From NCBI GenBank assembly GCA_021836865.1, contig JAKBHH010000007.1:1-64000 (forward strand): a stretch of DNA of 64,000 nucleotides, in the 5' to 3' direction. Below are positions 52,872 through 62,020 of this stretch, piece by piece (position 1 is the first letter of the stretch; each line of letters starts with the position of its first letter). This DNA comes from Acidobacteriota bacterium (GTDB taxonomy: Bacteria; Acidobacteriota; Terriglobia; Terriglobales; Acidobacteriaceae). The notes beneath the pieces were generated by a model, which was not told the DNA's origin, searched no databases, and saw only the letters and a program-made list of their open reading frames with translations. Made by a program: the position numbers and the translations under genes.

Positions 52872-54065
52872 TCAGGCGTAGCTGCTTACATGCGCCTGCC
52901 GCCCTCCGCGCTCACGGCCCATCCGCTCCACATATCCGCTGTCGCGAAGCGCCTTCAGCGGGTCTTCCGGCAGGCTGTTCGATGCGCGCCAGGCCTGCGT
53001 CAAAGGCCGCACGTCGCGCCAGAAGGCTCCCCGGAAAAGCTCTTCAGCGGCGACCAGATCGCAGGCATGTTGCAGCCGCGCAAGCTCCGCGCGGTCCACC
53101 AGCGCGGCCTTCAGCCAAAGCTCCTGCGCGGTGACGATGGTTTGCACGGTCGCCTCCACCTTGCCTTTCAGATTGTGGCTCTGGTCAATCATGAACGCGA
53201 TGTCCAGCGGCAGTCCATCCTCGGCGGCAGCGTGAATCTCATGGAAGATGCGGAAGATCTGGTAGGGGTCGATGGAGCCGAGGGTCAGGTCGTCGTCCGC
53301 ATAGCGCCGGTCGTTGAAGTGGAAGCCTCCCAGCAGGCCGGTGTGCAGCAGCCACGCCACAATCTGCTCAATGTTCTGCGAGGAATAGTGGTGGCCCGTA
53401 TCCACCAGAACGCGGGCCTGCGGGCCAGCCGTGCGCGCCAGGTGCGACGACATGCCCCAGTCGGCGATGTCCGTGTGATAGAAGGCCGGCTCGAATGGCT
53501 TGTACTCGATGAGCATCCGCTGGTCAGGCGCCAGATGGGCGTGTGCCGTGCGCAACTCCTCTTCGAGCCATCCAATCCTTTTGCGGATGCTTTGCGTGCC
53601 GGGATAGTTCGAACCGTCTGGCAGCCACACAGAAAGATCGCGCGAGCCGAGTCGCTTGCCAATCTCGATCGATTCGAGCATGTGTGCCATGGCGTGCGCG
53701 CGAACCTCGGAAGAGGGATTGCACAGCGAACCGAACTTGTACTCCTGGTCCTCAAAAAGATTCGGATTGATGGAGCCGGCCTGGATGCCGAAGCGCGCCT
53801 CCAACGCCTGTACGGCAGAGACGTCGCGCACGCCGTTGGGCAGATCCCACAACACATGCAGCGCCAGAGTCGGCGTGGCGCCGGTAAGGCGCATCACCTC
53901 CGCCGCGTCGCTGAACTTCTCCTCAAGCGTGGAGGCTGCGGCGGCTTGCGTGTATTTGCCGAAGCGTGTACCGGTGTTGGCAAATCCCCAGGAGGGAACT
54001 TCGATCTGAAAGTTGTTGAGCGCCTTTACTGCCTGGTCAAAGACCGCGGAATCGGATTGTGCCAT
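52872..54065 (-). CDS. rhaI: L-rhamnose isomerase (RhaI type)
   Basis: This 397-residue TIM-barrel protein converts L-rhamnose to L-rhamnulose. VPSWGFANTGTRFGKY near the N-terminus, IEYKPFEPAFYHTDIADWG, LVDTGHHYSSQNIEQIV and GGFHFNDRRYADDDLTLGSIDP are the metal-binding blocks of the Pseudomonas-type isomerase family (distinct from E. coli RhaA). It is first in the pathway: RhaI, RhaB, then the aldolase-dehydrogenase. The regulator gene follows 60 bases downstream. No rhamnose permease or mutarotase gene lies in the cluster. Confidence 0.92.
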   Translation of the reverse strand: MAQSDSAVFDQAVKALNNFQIEVPSWGFANTGTRFGKYTQAAAASTLEEKFSDAAEVMRLTGATPTLALHVLWDLPNGVRDVSAVQALEARFGIQAGSINPNLFEDQEYKFGSLCNPSSEVRAHAMAHMLESIEIGKRLGSRDLSVWLPDGSNYPGTQSIRKRIGWLEEELRTAHAHLAPDQRMLIEYKPFEPAFYHTDIADWGMSSHLARTAGPQARVLVDTGHHYSSQNIEQIVAWLLHTGLLGGFHFNDRRYADDDLTLGSIDPYQIFRIFHEIHAAAEDGLPLDIAFMIDQSHNLKGKVEATVQTIVTAQELWLKAALVDRAELARLQHACDLVAAEELFRGAFWRDVRPLTQAWRASNSLPEDPLKALRDSGYVERMGRERGGRQAHVSSYA

Positions 54066-54457
54066 CTGAGCCTGCTTTCACACTGCCCGTGCCATCTTGT
54101 TGTTGGTTGCAAAACAGTAAGAAAATATCATTGTGCGCCCGCCACCGGCGGAGCAGCACACAGCCAGAAACCGCCTTTGGGCAGCCTGGCTCGCGCCGCA
54201 AGCGCATTCGCGTCCTGGGGACAGGGCAAGGGTCTGCCGGAAACGGGGAAGCGGATCTCTTTGGGTAAGGTGCGACATGAAATCGGTATCTTATTCGATA
54301 GGGAGATGAATTGTCTATTGCAATTTGCGAATGTCCAACCTGTTTTTCTCCAGCTGCCGGGATGGCCTCGGTCCCGGTGCCGCAAAAACGTTTTACAAAG
54401 TGCCAAAGATGCGTGGTGTGGCTTAGAATGCCCCGGTTGTTCCATTCAGGAGGCATC
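54066..54457. other. Divergent promoter region between rhaI and the GH3 gene
   Basis: About 390 bases without a convincing gene. It contains AAACAGTA (54112-54119), a TATC/GATA inverted repeat (54287-54300), and the ten-base palindrome AAAACGTTTT (54385-54394) with a central CG, as in LacI-type operators. These are candidate operators for rhaI and the GH3 gene; none is proven. Confidence 0.35.
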
Positions 54458-57061
54458 ATGCAGTTGACTCGTAGAGCCGCAGATACGCGGTTCGCATCCT
54501 GGGCAATCCCTCTAATCATTATGTTGCTGTCTATTTTCGCCGCAACACCAGCGCGTGCGCAGAGCCATGTTGATGAGGCAAAAATCAACGATCTCATTTC
54601 CAAGATGACGCTGGAAGAGAAGATCCACATGCTGTCCGGCTCGACGATGATGTCCTCCACCGGTCTGCCCCGGCTGGGTATTCCAGCCTTCAGGATGAGT
54701 GACGGCCCGGTTGGAGCGCACATTCCGCCGCCTTCCACGGCCTACGCGGCCGGGATCGGCCTGGCTGCCAGCTGGGACCGCGATCTGGCCAACCGCATCG
54801 GAATGCAGATTGGCCGCGATGCCCGTTCGCGCGGCGCCGCCTTTGTTCTCGGTCCGGGCGTAAATATCTATCGCACACCGCTGAACGGTCGCAACTTCGA
54901 GTACTTTGGCGAAGACCCGTTTCTTGCCGGCCAGATCGCCGTAGGCTACATTGACGGCGTGCAGTCGCAGAATGTGAGCGCCACCATCAAGCACTACGCC
55001 GCCAACAACAGCGAGTACTTTCGCTTTACTTCGGACTCGGTGGTGAGCGAGCGGGCGCTGCGCGAGATTTACCTGCCTGTCTTTGAAGCCGCCGTGAAGC
55101 AGGCGCACGTCGGCTCCATTATGGACTCTTACAATCTGCTGAACGGCGAGCATGCCACGCAGAACTACCATCTGAATGTCGAAATCGCCAAGGAGCAGTG
55201 GGGCTTTGATGGCGTTATGATGTCGGACTGGACCGCGACCCACGACGGCGTGGCTGCGGCCAACGGCGGCCTCGATCTCGAAATGCCGTTCGGCTGGTAC
55301 ATGAATGAAGAGACTCTGCTGCCGGCGGTGAAATCGGGCAAGGTGAAGGAATCCGTCATCGATGACAAGATTCGCCGCATTCTGCGCGTCGGCTATCGCT
55401 TCGGCTGGATGGAACAGGATCCGCTCGACAGGAGCATTCCGCGCTACAACCAGCAGGGCCGCGAGGCTGCGCTGCAGGGTGCGCGCGAGGGGCTGGTGCT
55501 CTTGAAGAATGACCGTAACCTGCTGCCGCTCGATCCCACAAAGGTGAAGACCATCGCGGTGATTGGCCCCGACGCCTTCCCCGGCAATCCCACCGCCGGG
55601 GGCAGCGGACAGGTGCCCACCTTCTATAGCGTTAGCGCGCTCAAGGGCATCAGTGACAGGTTGGGAGACAACGCCAACGTTCTCTGGGACAGCGGCGTAC
55701 CCAAGATATCCGTCCTGGCCATTCGCTCCGGCTTCAGCCTCAGCCCCGAGAAGTTCTCCCCTGGGCTCACCGTCGAGACCTTCGACAATCCAAACTTTAC
55801 CGGCAAGCCGCTGGCCACCCGAACTGAGATGACCGCCAGCAGCGGCCAGAGTCCGCTCGATAATCCCGACTTCGCCGAGTTGATCCAGACCATCACCAGC
55901 GACCAGATGAAGGCCTTTTCGGGGTCAGCCGGCGGGCCTCCGCATTACACCCGCTGGACCGGCTACTACTTTGCCCGCGCCTCGGCGGACTTTATCGTCT
56001 TTGCGGAGAACCAGGGTAAGTACCTGCTTACCATCGACGACAAGCCTGTCATCGATCACGTGGAGATTCCCAAATCTGCTTTAGCGCAGACCACTGTGGC
56101 TCTTACGCCCGGACCGCACAAGGTGGTGCTCGAGGTGTTGAGTCCGCCGCAGTTCGGCGAGGGCATGGTCAAGATCGGCATCGCGCAGAAGGGCACGCTG
56201 GTAAACCAGTCGGCTATCGATCTGGCAAAGAAGGCGGACGCTGTCATTGTCGCCGTGGGGTACGACTCGGAAATCGAGACCGAGGGCGCGGATCGCGAGT
56301 TCCAGTTGCCGCCCGGCCAGGATGAGCTTATCGAGAAGATCGCTGCGGCCAACCCCAACACCATCGTCGCGGTCACTGCGGGCGGCGCAGTGGACGCAAC
56401 ACAGTGGCTCGACAAGGTGGCCGCTCTGGTGCAGAACTGGTACCCCGGCCAGGAAGGCGGAACCGCGATGGCTGAGGTGCTCTTCGGCGACGTGGACCCA
56501 TCCGGCCGTCTGCCCGTCAGCTGGGATCGCAGCCTGCAAGACAATCCTTCCTACGCCTATTACTACCCCACGCCGGGCACGCTCACCATTCCCTACAAGG
56601 ACGACATCTTTGTGGGCTATCGCGGCTATGAGCACAACGGCACAAAGCCGCTGTTCCCGTTCGGTTATGGACTCTCGTACACCAGTTTCAAGTACGGCAA
56701 TCTGCAGATTCAGCCCACCGGCGGAGCAGGCAACTACACGGTCAGCTTTGATGTGACCAACACCGGCAGGCGCGTCGGCGCGGATGTAGCCCAGGTCTAT
56801 GTGAGTGAAGCCAATCCCAGCGTCCCGCGCCCGCCGCAGGAGCTGAAGGGCTTTGCCCGCGTGGCTCTCGATCCGGGCCAGACCCGTCATGTGACTGTGC
56901 CGCTTGATGCGCGCTCCTTCACCTGGTACGACACCAAGGCAGCCGCGTGGCATGCGGATGCGGGTACGTTTACCATCCACGTGAGCCGTTCCTCGGCCGA
57001 CCCGCAATTGGAGGGCAAGATTACGCTGGATCAGGCCATTGTCCTGCCGGTGCAGAAGTAA
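54458..57061 (+). CDS. GH3 family glycosidase with PA14 insert
   Basis: This 867-residue secreted enzyme has a signal peptide (ending ATPARAQ), a GH3 N-terminal barrel with PRLGIPAFRMSDGPVGAH, KHYAANNSEYFR and nucleophile Asp257 in GVMMSDWTAT, then a GH3 C-terminal domain. A PA14-type insert lies at about residues 435-565 (GLTVETFDNPNFTGKPLATR), which can bind sugar. The last 120 residues are the fibronectin-III-like domain (YTVSFDVTNTGRRVGADVAQVYV). It removes terminal beta-linked sugars from oligosaccharides. AGGAGG precedes ATG 54458. It is divergent from rhaI, so it may supply sugars for the adjoining pathway; specificity is not readable. Confidence 0.92.
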   Translation: MQLTRRAADTRFASWAIPLIIMLLSIFAATPARAQSHVDEAKINDLISKMTLEEKIHMLSGSTMMSSTGLPRLGIPAFRMSDGPVGAHIPPPSTAYAAGIGLAASWDRDLANRIGMQIGRDARSRGAAFVLGPGVNIYRTPLNGRNFEYFGEDPFLAGQIAVGYIDGVQSQNVSATIKHYAANNSEYFRFTSDSVVSERALREIYLPVFEAAVKQAHVGSIMDSYNLLNGEHATQNYHLNVEIAKEQWGFDGVMMSDWTATHDGVAAANGGLDLEMPFGWYMNEETLLPAVKSGKVKESVIDDKIRRILRVGYRFGWMEQDPLDRSIPRYNQQGREAALQGAREGLVLLKNDRNLLPLDPTKVKTIAVIGPDAFPGNPTAGGSGQVPTFYSVSALKGISDRLGDNANVLWDSGVPKISVLAIRSGFSLSPEKFSPGLTVETFDNPNFTGKPLATRTEMTASSGQSPLDNPDFAELIQTITSDQMKAFSGSAGGPPHYTRWTGYYFARASADFIVFAENQGKYLLTIDDKPVIDHVEIPKSALAQTTVALTPGPHKVVLEVLSPPQFGEGMVKIGIAQKGTLVNQSAIDLAKKADAVIVAVGYDSEIETEGADREFQLPPGQDELIEKIAAANPNTIVAVTAGGAVDATQWLDKVAALVQNWYPGQEGGTAMAEVLFGDVDPSGRLPVSWDRSLQDNPSYAYYYPTPGTLTIPYKDDIFVGYRGYEHNGTKPLFPFGYGLSYTSFKYGNLQIQPTGGAGNYTVSFDVTNTGRRVGADVAQVYVSEANPSVPRPPQELKGFARVALDPGQTRHVTVPLDARSFTWYDTKAAAWHADAGTFTIHVSRSSADPQLEGKITLDQAIVLPVQK

Positions 57062-57082
57062 CCGGCCACGCAGATGAGCCAT

Positions 57083-57114
57083 GCGAAAGGGAGGGCCATG
57101 GCCCTCCCTTTCGC
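57083..57114. terminator. Perfect 32-base palindrome between convergent genes
   Basis: GCGAAAGGGAGGGCCA is followed directly by its own reverse complement. The hairpin would be very stable and lies between the GH3 gene and the convergent oxidoreductase gene, so it probably ends transcription from both sides. There is no long T-tract. Confidence 0.8.
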
Positions 57115-57138
57115 TTCACGAGCGCGGCCGGTCGGCAC

Positions 57139-58194
57139 CTACGCGGGCTCCTCGCTCCAGTCGCAGGCCACCTCGCGATGTTCAGCCGAGCTTTCCGTCA
57201 CCCACTCCAGCACACGCGCCGCACGCCACGCCGCCACCGCTTCCACTGGCACGGAGGCTTCGCCGAGGAGGGCATCGCGGACGCCATGGTAATAGAGCCG
57301 ATAGTCGCCCGGCACAGGCTCGACGGGCCGCGTCACCATGCCGCCGTCCACGTCCACGGCCAGTGTGCCCCACGCCGAGGCCGGTTCGCGGCCCCAGTCC
57401 GGCGCGGTGATGCGGGGCACGTGATTCAGCGCAGCCTCCTGCGGGTCGACCCCACGCTTGCAGTAGTTGCCCTTTGTCCCGCGCAGATGAAAGCGCGGCC
57501 GCGCCAGCGACGAGAGGCAGTTGGCTCCCAGTTCGACCGTGAATCCGGCATAGTGCAGTCGCGCCGTGAAGGCATCGTTGGCGCCCTCGCCGTCCCGCTC
57601 GCGTCGCGCCTCGCCGCTCACTGCCTGCGGCTTGCCAAACAGCGCCAGCGCCTGGTCGGCGATGTGTGTGCCCAGGTCGAGCAGGATGCCGCCCTGGTTG
57701 GGATCGTCCTTCCAGGGTCGCCGCGTGCTGCCGGGACTCCAGCGGTCAAACGTAGATTGCACATGCACAATACGGCCCAGAAAGTCTTCATGCAGTAGTT
57801 TCTGAATTGTCCTGAAATCGCTGTCCCAGCGTCGGTTATGGAACGGGATCAATAGCCTTCTGCGGGCGGAGGCAAGCCGGATCAACCCAGCAATCTCGCC
57901 CGAGCGCACGGCTGTGGGCTTGTCGGCCACAATGTGCTTGCCGGCTTCCAGGGCCAGCCGGGCTACATCGAAGTGGGTCCCGGTCGGCGTGGCCACTACC
58001 ACCAGCTCAATGGAGTCATCCTTGAGCAATGCCTCCAGCGTGCGATACGTCTTGAGGCCTGGATAGCGCGCGGCTGCGTTGTCTGTGCTGCGCTCCACCA
58101 CGGCAGCCAACTCCAACCCATCCACCGATGAGATCAGCGGCGCATGAAAGACGCGTCCCGCCATCCCGAAACCCACCAATCCGACATGAATCAT
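57139..58194 (-). CDS. Gfo/Idh/MocA family oxidoreductase
   Basis: A 351-residue NAD(P)-dependent oxidoreductase: GLVGFGMAGRVFHAPLI is the dinucleotide motif, VADKPTAV is the KP signature (usually EKP), and GILLDLGTHIADQAL contains the catalytic GxxxDxGxH-type residues. These enzymes act on sugars and sugar acids; the substrate is unknown. GAGGGG lies before ATG 58194. It converges on the GH3 gene, which suggests but does not prove a shared sugar substrate. Confidence 0.88.
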   Translation of the reverse strand: MIHVGLVGFGMAGRVFHAPLISSVDGLELAAVVERSTDNAAARYPGLKTYRTLEALLKDDSIELVVVATPTGTHFDVARLALEAGKHIVADKPTAVRSGEIAGLIRLASARRRLLIPFHNRRWDSDFRTIQKLLHEDFLGRIVHVQSTFDRWSPGSTRRPWKDDPNQGGILLDLGTHIADQALALFGKPQAVSGEARRERDGEGANDAFTARLHYAGFTVELGANCLSSLARPRFHLRGTKGNYCKRGVDPQEAALNHVPRITAPDWGREPASAWGTLAVDVDGGMVTRPVEPVPGDYRLYYHGVRDALLGEASVPVEAVAAWRAARVLEWVTESSAEHREVACDWSEEPA

Positions 58195-58236
58195 CCCTGT
58201 CCCCTCAACTCCGGAAGATCCCGGCGCGGAGCCCCA

Positions 58237-59982
58237 TCAACCTTCGAGTTTATATCTCGTCTCGGCAAGCCGGTAGAGCCGCCGCCATACGAGCCGGTTC
58301 ATGGTCACCACCATCAGCGAGATCATGATGGTGGCCAGCAGGAGGATGGCAAATCTGCCGCTGTCGGTGGCGGCGTCAATCTGTGCGCCAAGGCCGATAG
58401 TCTGGAGCGTCCGACCCTGCAGGTGGGAATATTCGGCGAAGACGGAGGCGTTCCATGCGCCACCGGAGGCCGTAACCATGCCGGTGATGAGATAAGGGAA
58501 GATGCCGGGCAGGATCAGCGTGGTCCAGCGCTGCCAGCGTGTGAAGCGGTAAAGCGATGCGGCCTCACGCAGGTCTGAAGGGATGGACATGGCCCCGGCA
58601 ACGACGTTGAAGAGGATGTACCACTGCGTGCCCAGCAGCATCAGGACAACGGAGCCGATGCCCAAACCCCCGCCGAGCTGAACCAGGCCGATGAGGAGGA
58701 TGGGAAAGAACGCAGTGGCCGGGACTGAAGCCAGAACCTGCGCAACAGGCTGCACAACCCGCGCAAGCCTCGGATTGAAACCGATCGCCACGCCGACGGG
58801 GATGGTCCACATAGCGGAGATGAGCAGAGCGACATTCACGCGCAAAAAAGTCGCGCCTGCACCCTCCAGCAGCAGGCGCAGGTCGGGCCATGTTACGCTG
58901 CGCAGCATCAGCGCGCCCTGCACTGCCTCCCAGCCCACGACGGTCAGGACGAACACAGCCAGCGTTTTGAGATAGAGAGAACTCTTGCGGCGCTTTGCCT
59001 CCTGATCAATGGGCTGGACAATGCGGCAGGATGGGGTCTGCGCCATGCGCCGGTAGAGCGGCTCTTCCAGCCGCGTCCACAACCGGCCCGGCAGGGAAGT
59101 AAGAAGCCTGGAGCGTTGCAGTAGGGCAAGGATGGGCGAAGAGACGTGATCGGCCGACTCCACCTGCTCAAACTTGAACTTCTCGCTCCACGCAATCAAG
59201 GGCCGCCAGACGAGCTGGTCCGTGGCGACGACAATCAGAATCACCGCTGCAATGCCGCTGATCAAAGCGTGTGTATCACCGGAGTAGGTGGCCGTTTGAA
59301 TGTAGCTGCCCAGGCCGGGAAGCTGAAAATTGGTGCCGTTCAGGGGAAACATCTCGCACGCCATCAGGGCAAACCAGCCATTGGCCACCGAGACGATCGA
59401 GTTCCAGACCAGGCCGATGGCGGCATAGGGCATTTCAAGCTGCCAGAATCGCTGCCAGGCCGAGTAGCGGTAGATACGCGAGGCCTCGATCATCTCCCTG
59501 GGAATGGTCTTCAGCGAGCTATAAAAGCTGAACGCCAGGTTCCACACCTGCCCCGTGAAGATGAGCAGGATTACGCCCATCTCAATTCCCAGTTGGTGGC
59601 CGGGAACAAGCGCGATCATGGCCAGCAGCACGGGAGGCAAAAAGCTCAGAACCGGGATTGACTGCAGAATGTCGAGGACCGCAATCATCCACGCCTCAAC
59701 CCTGGGATTGTAGGCGGCCGTGTAGCCGTAAGCGATGGCGAAGATCAGGCTGAGCAGGTAAGCGATACCGATGCGCCCGATGGAGTAGAGCGCATAAACC
59801 GGCAGCGCACTGATCGCGTGCGAGATGGGCGCCATCGGCACCGGCGTGCCCATCCAGTAGGTGGCCGTATGCACGATGGAGAAGAACAGAGCCAGCGCGC
59901 AGAGGCCCAGGCCCATGTCAATGACGATGGGCCATGTGCTGACGGTGACGAGCGAGCGGCCAAAGAAATTCTGGGCCCTCAC
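58237..59982 (-). CDS. ABC transporter permease, fused double domain
   Basis: This 581-residue protein has about 12 hydrophobic segments in two halves. Each half ends with an ABC-permease coupling loop (PREMIEASRIYRYSAWQRFW at about residue 165 and PSDLREAASLYRFTRWQRWT at about 490) of the nitrate/sulfonate/taurine type (BPD_transp_1). The halves are linked by a charged stretch. Most relatives are single-domain, so one polypeptide replaces a homodimer or pair. GTG 59982 overlaps the stop of the ATPase gene. No binding-protein gene follows, so the substrate is unknown. Confidence 0.88.
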   Translation of the reverse strand: MRAQNFFGRSLVTVSTWPIVIDMGLGLCALALFFSIVHTATYWMGTPVPMAPISHAISALPVYALYSIGRIGIAYLLSLIFAIAYGYTAAYNPRVEAWMIAVLDILQSIPVLSFLPPVLLAMIALVPGHQLGIEMGVILLIFTGQVWNLAFSFYSSLKTIPREMIEASRIYRYSAWQRFWQLEMPYAAIGLVWNSIVSVANGWFALMACEMFPLNGTNFQLPGLGSYIQTATYSGDTHALISGIAAVILIVVATDQLVWRPLIAWSEKFKFEQVESADHVSSPILALLQRSRLLTSLPGRLWTRLEEPLYRRMAQTPSCRIVQPIDQEAKRRKSSLYLKTLAVFVLTVVGWEAVQGALMLRSVTWPDLRLLLEGAGATFLRVNVALLISAMWTIPVGVAIGFNPRLARVVQPVAQVLASVPATAFFPILLIGLVQLGGGLGIGSVVLMLLGTQWYILFNVVAGAMSIPSDLREAASLYRFTRWQRWTTLILPGIFPYLITGMVTASGGAWNASVFAEYSHLQGRTLQTIGLGAQIDAATDSGRFAILLLATIMISLMVVTMNRLVWRRLYRLAETRYKLEG

Positions 59983-61358
59983 CGGGTTTCCTCCCCAGCG
60001 GCAATTTCCTCTTCGAGCGCATCCGGCAGCACAAACCGCCTGCGTCCGGCGTCGAAATCAAAGAGTTCGGCATAGCGGCCCCATGTGACGGCCGTCTCCA
60101 TCTGGCGCAGGCACTCTTCCTTGCTGAACTGCTCGTCGAGCATGTCGAGGAAAAACTCCTCCGGCACGGTGTGATCACTCTTGGCGTCGAGTGCGCGGCG
60201 AATCTGCCGCAGCAGCAACACGCTCTGCTGAGCGGCCTCGCGAAACAGTTCCTTCTGGCGCAGAATTTCGGAGTTGGCAAACTCTGTTCCGCTCTCGGTG
60301 ATGGCCGCGTCGCCCTCTTCCACCGTCAGGAAGCCGAGCAGTTGCGCGGCGTCCACAATGGGCAGAAGGTCGTCAATCTCGAAAGCCAAATCGTCGGCCA
60401 GCCGGTAGATATCGTCGCGGCCGCCTCTGTCCAGTAGCAGTTCAAGGAGTCCCGCCACGCCGCCCGGCCGCGCGTGAGGCAGCATCTGGTAACGCATCTG
60501 GCGCTGGTCGCGCACGCGCGGGCCGGCCTGCTCCGGAGCCTGCTCAGGAGCCACGTCGGGGCGCGTCAGCACTTTATAGATGTAGTCCACCAGCTGCGTA
60601 AACGGCTCGGACTTGCGGTCGCGGGGCTGTACCAGTTGCACCTTGAAGTCGGTGCGAATGTGCCCCGGATTGCGCCCAAGCACGATGATCCGGTCGGCCA
60701 GCAACACAGCCTCCTCAATGTTGTGCGTTACCAGGAAAACGGCCTTTGTCGGCATGGTCTTCTTTGACCACAGCTCCAGCAGTTCGCTGCGCAGGTTTTC
60801 CGCCGTCAGTACATCGAGCGCGGAGAAGGGCTCGTCCATAAACAGCACTTCCGGCTCCACCACCAGCGCCCGCGCAAACCCCACGCGCTGCCTCATGCCG
60901 CCCGACAACTCCTTGGGGTAGGCCGTCTCAAAGCCGTCCAGGCCCACCGTATCCAGCATCTTCATGCTGCGCTCGTGGCGCTCTGCCGCGCCCACACCGC
61001 GAGCCTGCAGCGGCGCTTCCACATTCTCCAGCACCGTAAGCCAGGGGAAGAGCGCAAAGCTCTGGAAGACGATGGAGACATTGATTTCCGCATCGGCGAT
61101 GGGTTTCTCATGCCAATAGACCTGCCCCGCCGAAGGGCGAGAGAGCCCGGTCAGCATGCGCAGCATGGTGGACTTGCCCGAACCTGAGGGCCCAAGCAGC
61201 GCGACAATCTCGCCCGGCACAATGCTCAGGTCAGTGGCGGAGATCACCTGGATCCGATTCTCGCTCGGCTGCGCGTAATATTTCTCGATCCGTTCGGCGC
61301 GGATAATCGCGGTAGCGCCGGTTGCGGCCGCTTGCGTCATGGTCTCGGTCTTTTGCAT
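59979..61358 (-). CDS. ABC transporter ATPase with C-terminal AAA-associated domain
   Basis: This 459-residue protein has an N-terminal nitrate/sulfonate-type ATPase domain (Walker A LLGPSGSGKSTMLRML, signature LSGGMRQRVGFARALV, Walker B EVLFMDEPFSALDVL) up to about residue 265. The rest is a helical domain (about residues 295-455) beginning GVAGLLELLLDRGGRDDIYRLADDL, similar to the AAA-associated C-terminal domain found on some of these ATPases. GGGAG seven bases upstream supports ATG 61358. It is coupled to the fused permease, forming an ABC importer-type pair without a binding protein. Confidence 0.9.
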   Translation of the reverse strand: MQKTETMTQAAATGATAIIRAERIEKYYAQPSENRIQVISATDLSIVPGEIVALLGPSGSGKSTMLRMLTGLSRPSAGQVYWHEKPIADAEINVSIVFQSFALFPWLTVLENVEAPLQARGVGAAERHERSMKMLDTVGLDGFETAYPKELSGGMRQRVGFARALVVEPEVLFMDEPFSALDVLTAENLRSELLELWSKKTMPTKAVFLVTHNIEEAVLLADRIIVLGRNPGHIRTDFKVQLVQPRDRKSEPFTQLVDYIYKVLTRPDVAPEQAPEQAGPRVRDQRQMRYQMLPHARPGGVAGLLELLLDRGGRDDIYRLADDLAFEIDDLLPIVDAAQLLGFLTVEEGDAAITESGTEFANSEILRQKELFREAAQQSVLLLRQIRRALDAKSDHTVPEEFFLDMLDEQFSKEECLRQMETAVTWGRYAELFDFDAGRRRFVLPDALEEEIAAGEETR

Positions 61359-61538
61359 GCGGGGTTCTCCCGGTGGGGTCGGCAATACATCCGCCCGTCT
61401 CTTTCTGCAAGTGTAGGTTGGCCGGATTGCTCAGGCATTAAATGGGAGCGGCAAGCGCTGGCCGCCGGAAAAACACGGAATTGGGAAGCCTGTACCAGCG
61501 GTCAGAGCGTATCATGCTCTTAATGCATCATGAGACCC

Positions 61539-61573
61539 AAGCGAGTTGCGGGTGCGTGTTCCGCCACTCGCTT
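61539..61573. other. Stable hairpin resembling a degenerate tRNA end
   Basis: AAGCGAGT (61539-61546) pairs with ACTCGCTT (61566-61573) and, inside, GCGG pairs with CCGC around a nine-base loop. The sequence GCGGGTGCGTGTTCCGCC resembles a tRNA T-arm, but no D-arm or anticodon arm precedes it. It lies about 55 bases before the response regulator start and may be a terminator, leader structure or tRNA relic. Confidence 0.4.
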
Positions 61574-61629
61574 TGCCAAAACCACTTGCACAAAGGTTAA
61601 CCGAGTCAACGGACCCGCTTCAGGAGAGT

Positions 61630-62001
61630 ATGCCCGAAAATCAGGTCAGGCCCAAGGTTCTTGTTGTAGACGACGAGCAGGTGATTGCCAACACTCTCGC
61701 GATGATACTCAATCAGAGCGGCTTTGAGGCGAAGCCCGTTTACTCCGGCGAGAAAGCCGTGGAACTGGCATCGACGTTCGAGCCCGATATGTTGATCACC
61801 GATGTCATCATGGCAGACTTGAATGGCATCGATGCGGCCATCCGCATCCGCGCCCTGCTGCCCAAGATCAAGATACTGCTCTTCTCCGGCCAGGCCGCGA
61901 CCGCCGATCTGCTTGAGAAAGCTCGCACCCAGGGGTACGAGTTCGAGATTCTGGCCAAGCCCGTTCATCCCCAGGATCTACTCAGCAAGCTCCGCGGCTA
62001 A
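61630..62001 (+). CDS. Single-domain response regulator
   Basis: This 123-residue receiver has the full phosphorylation set: acidic pair in VLVVDDEQ, phosphorylatable aspartate in MLITDVIMADLNG, and lysine in ILAKPVHP. No output domain, so it works through protein contacts, like CheY or Spo0F. CAGGAG is just before ATG 61630; the frame is open upstream but lies in the hairpin region. No histidine kinase is adjacent. It contrasts with the degenerate receiver at 31.2 kb. It converges on recR. Confidence 0.88.
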   Translation: MPENQVRPKVLVVDDEQVIANTLAMILNQSGFEAKPVYSGEKAVELASTFEPDMLITDVIMADLNGIDAAIRIRALLPKIKILLFSGQAATADLLEKARTQGYEFEILAKPVHPQDLLSKLRG

Positions 62002-62020
62002 AGCACTCGGTCTCCGGCCT

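Noticed and set aside
52686-54467. A 593-codon plus-strand frame opposite rhaI
   Set aside because: Shadow of rhaI and its promoter region, no signal, ends inside the GH3 leader.
61530-61580. A possible tRNA gene suggested by a T-arm-like hairpin
   Set aside because: No D-arm, anticodon arm or matching 5' acceptor strand at the right distance; kept only as a hairpin.
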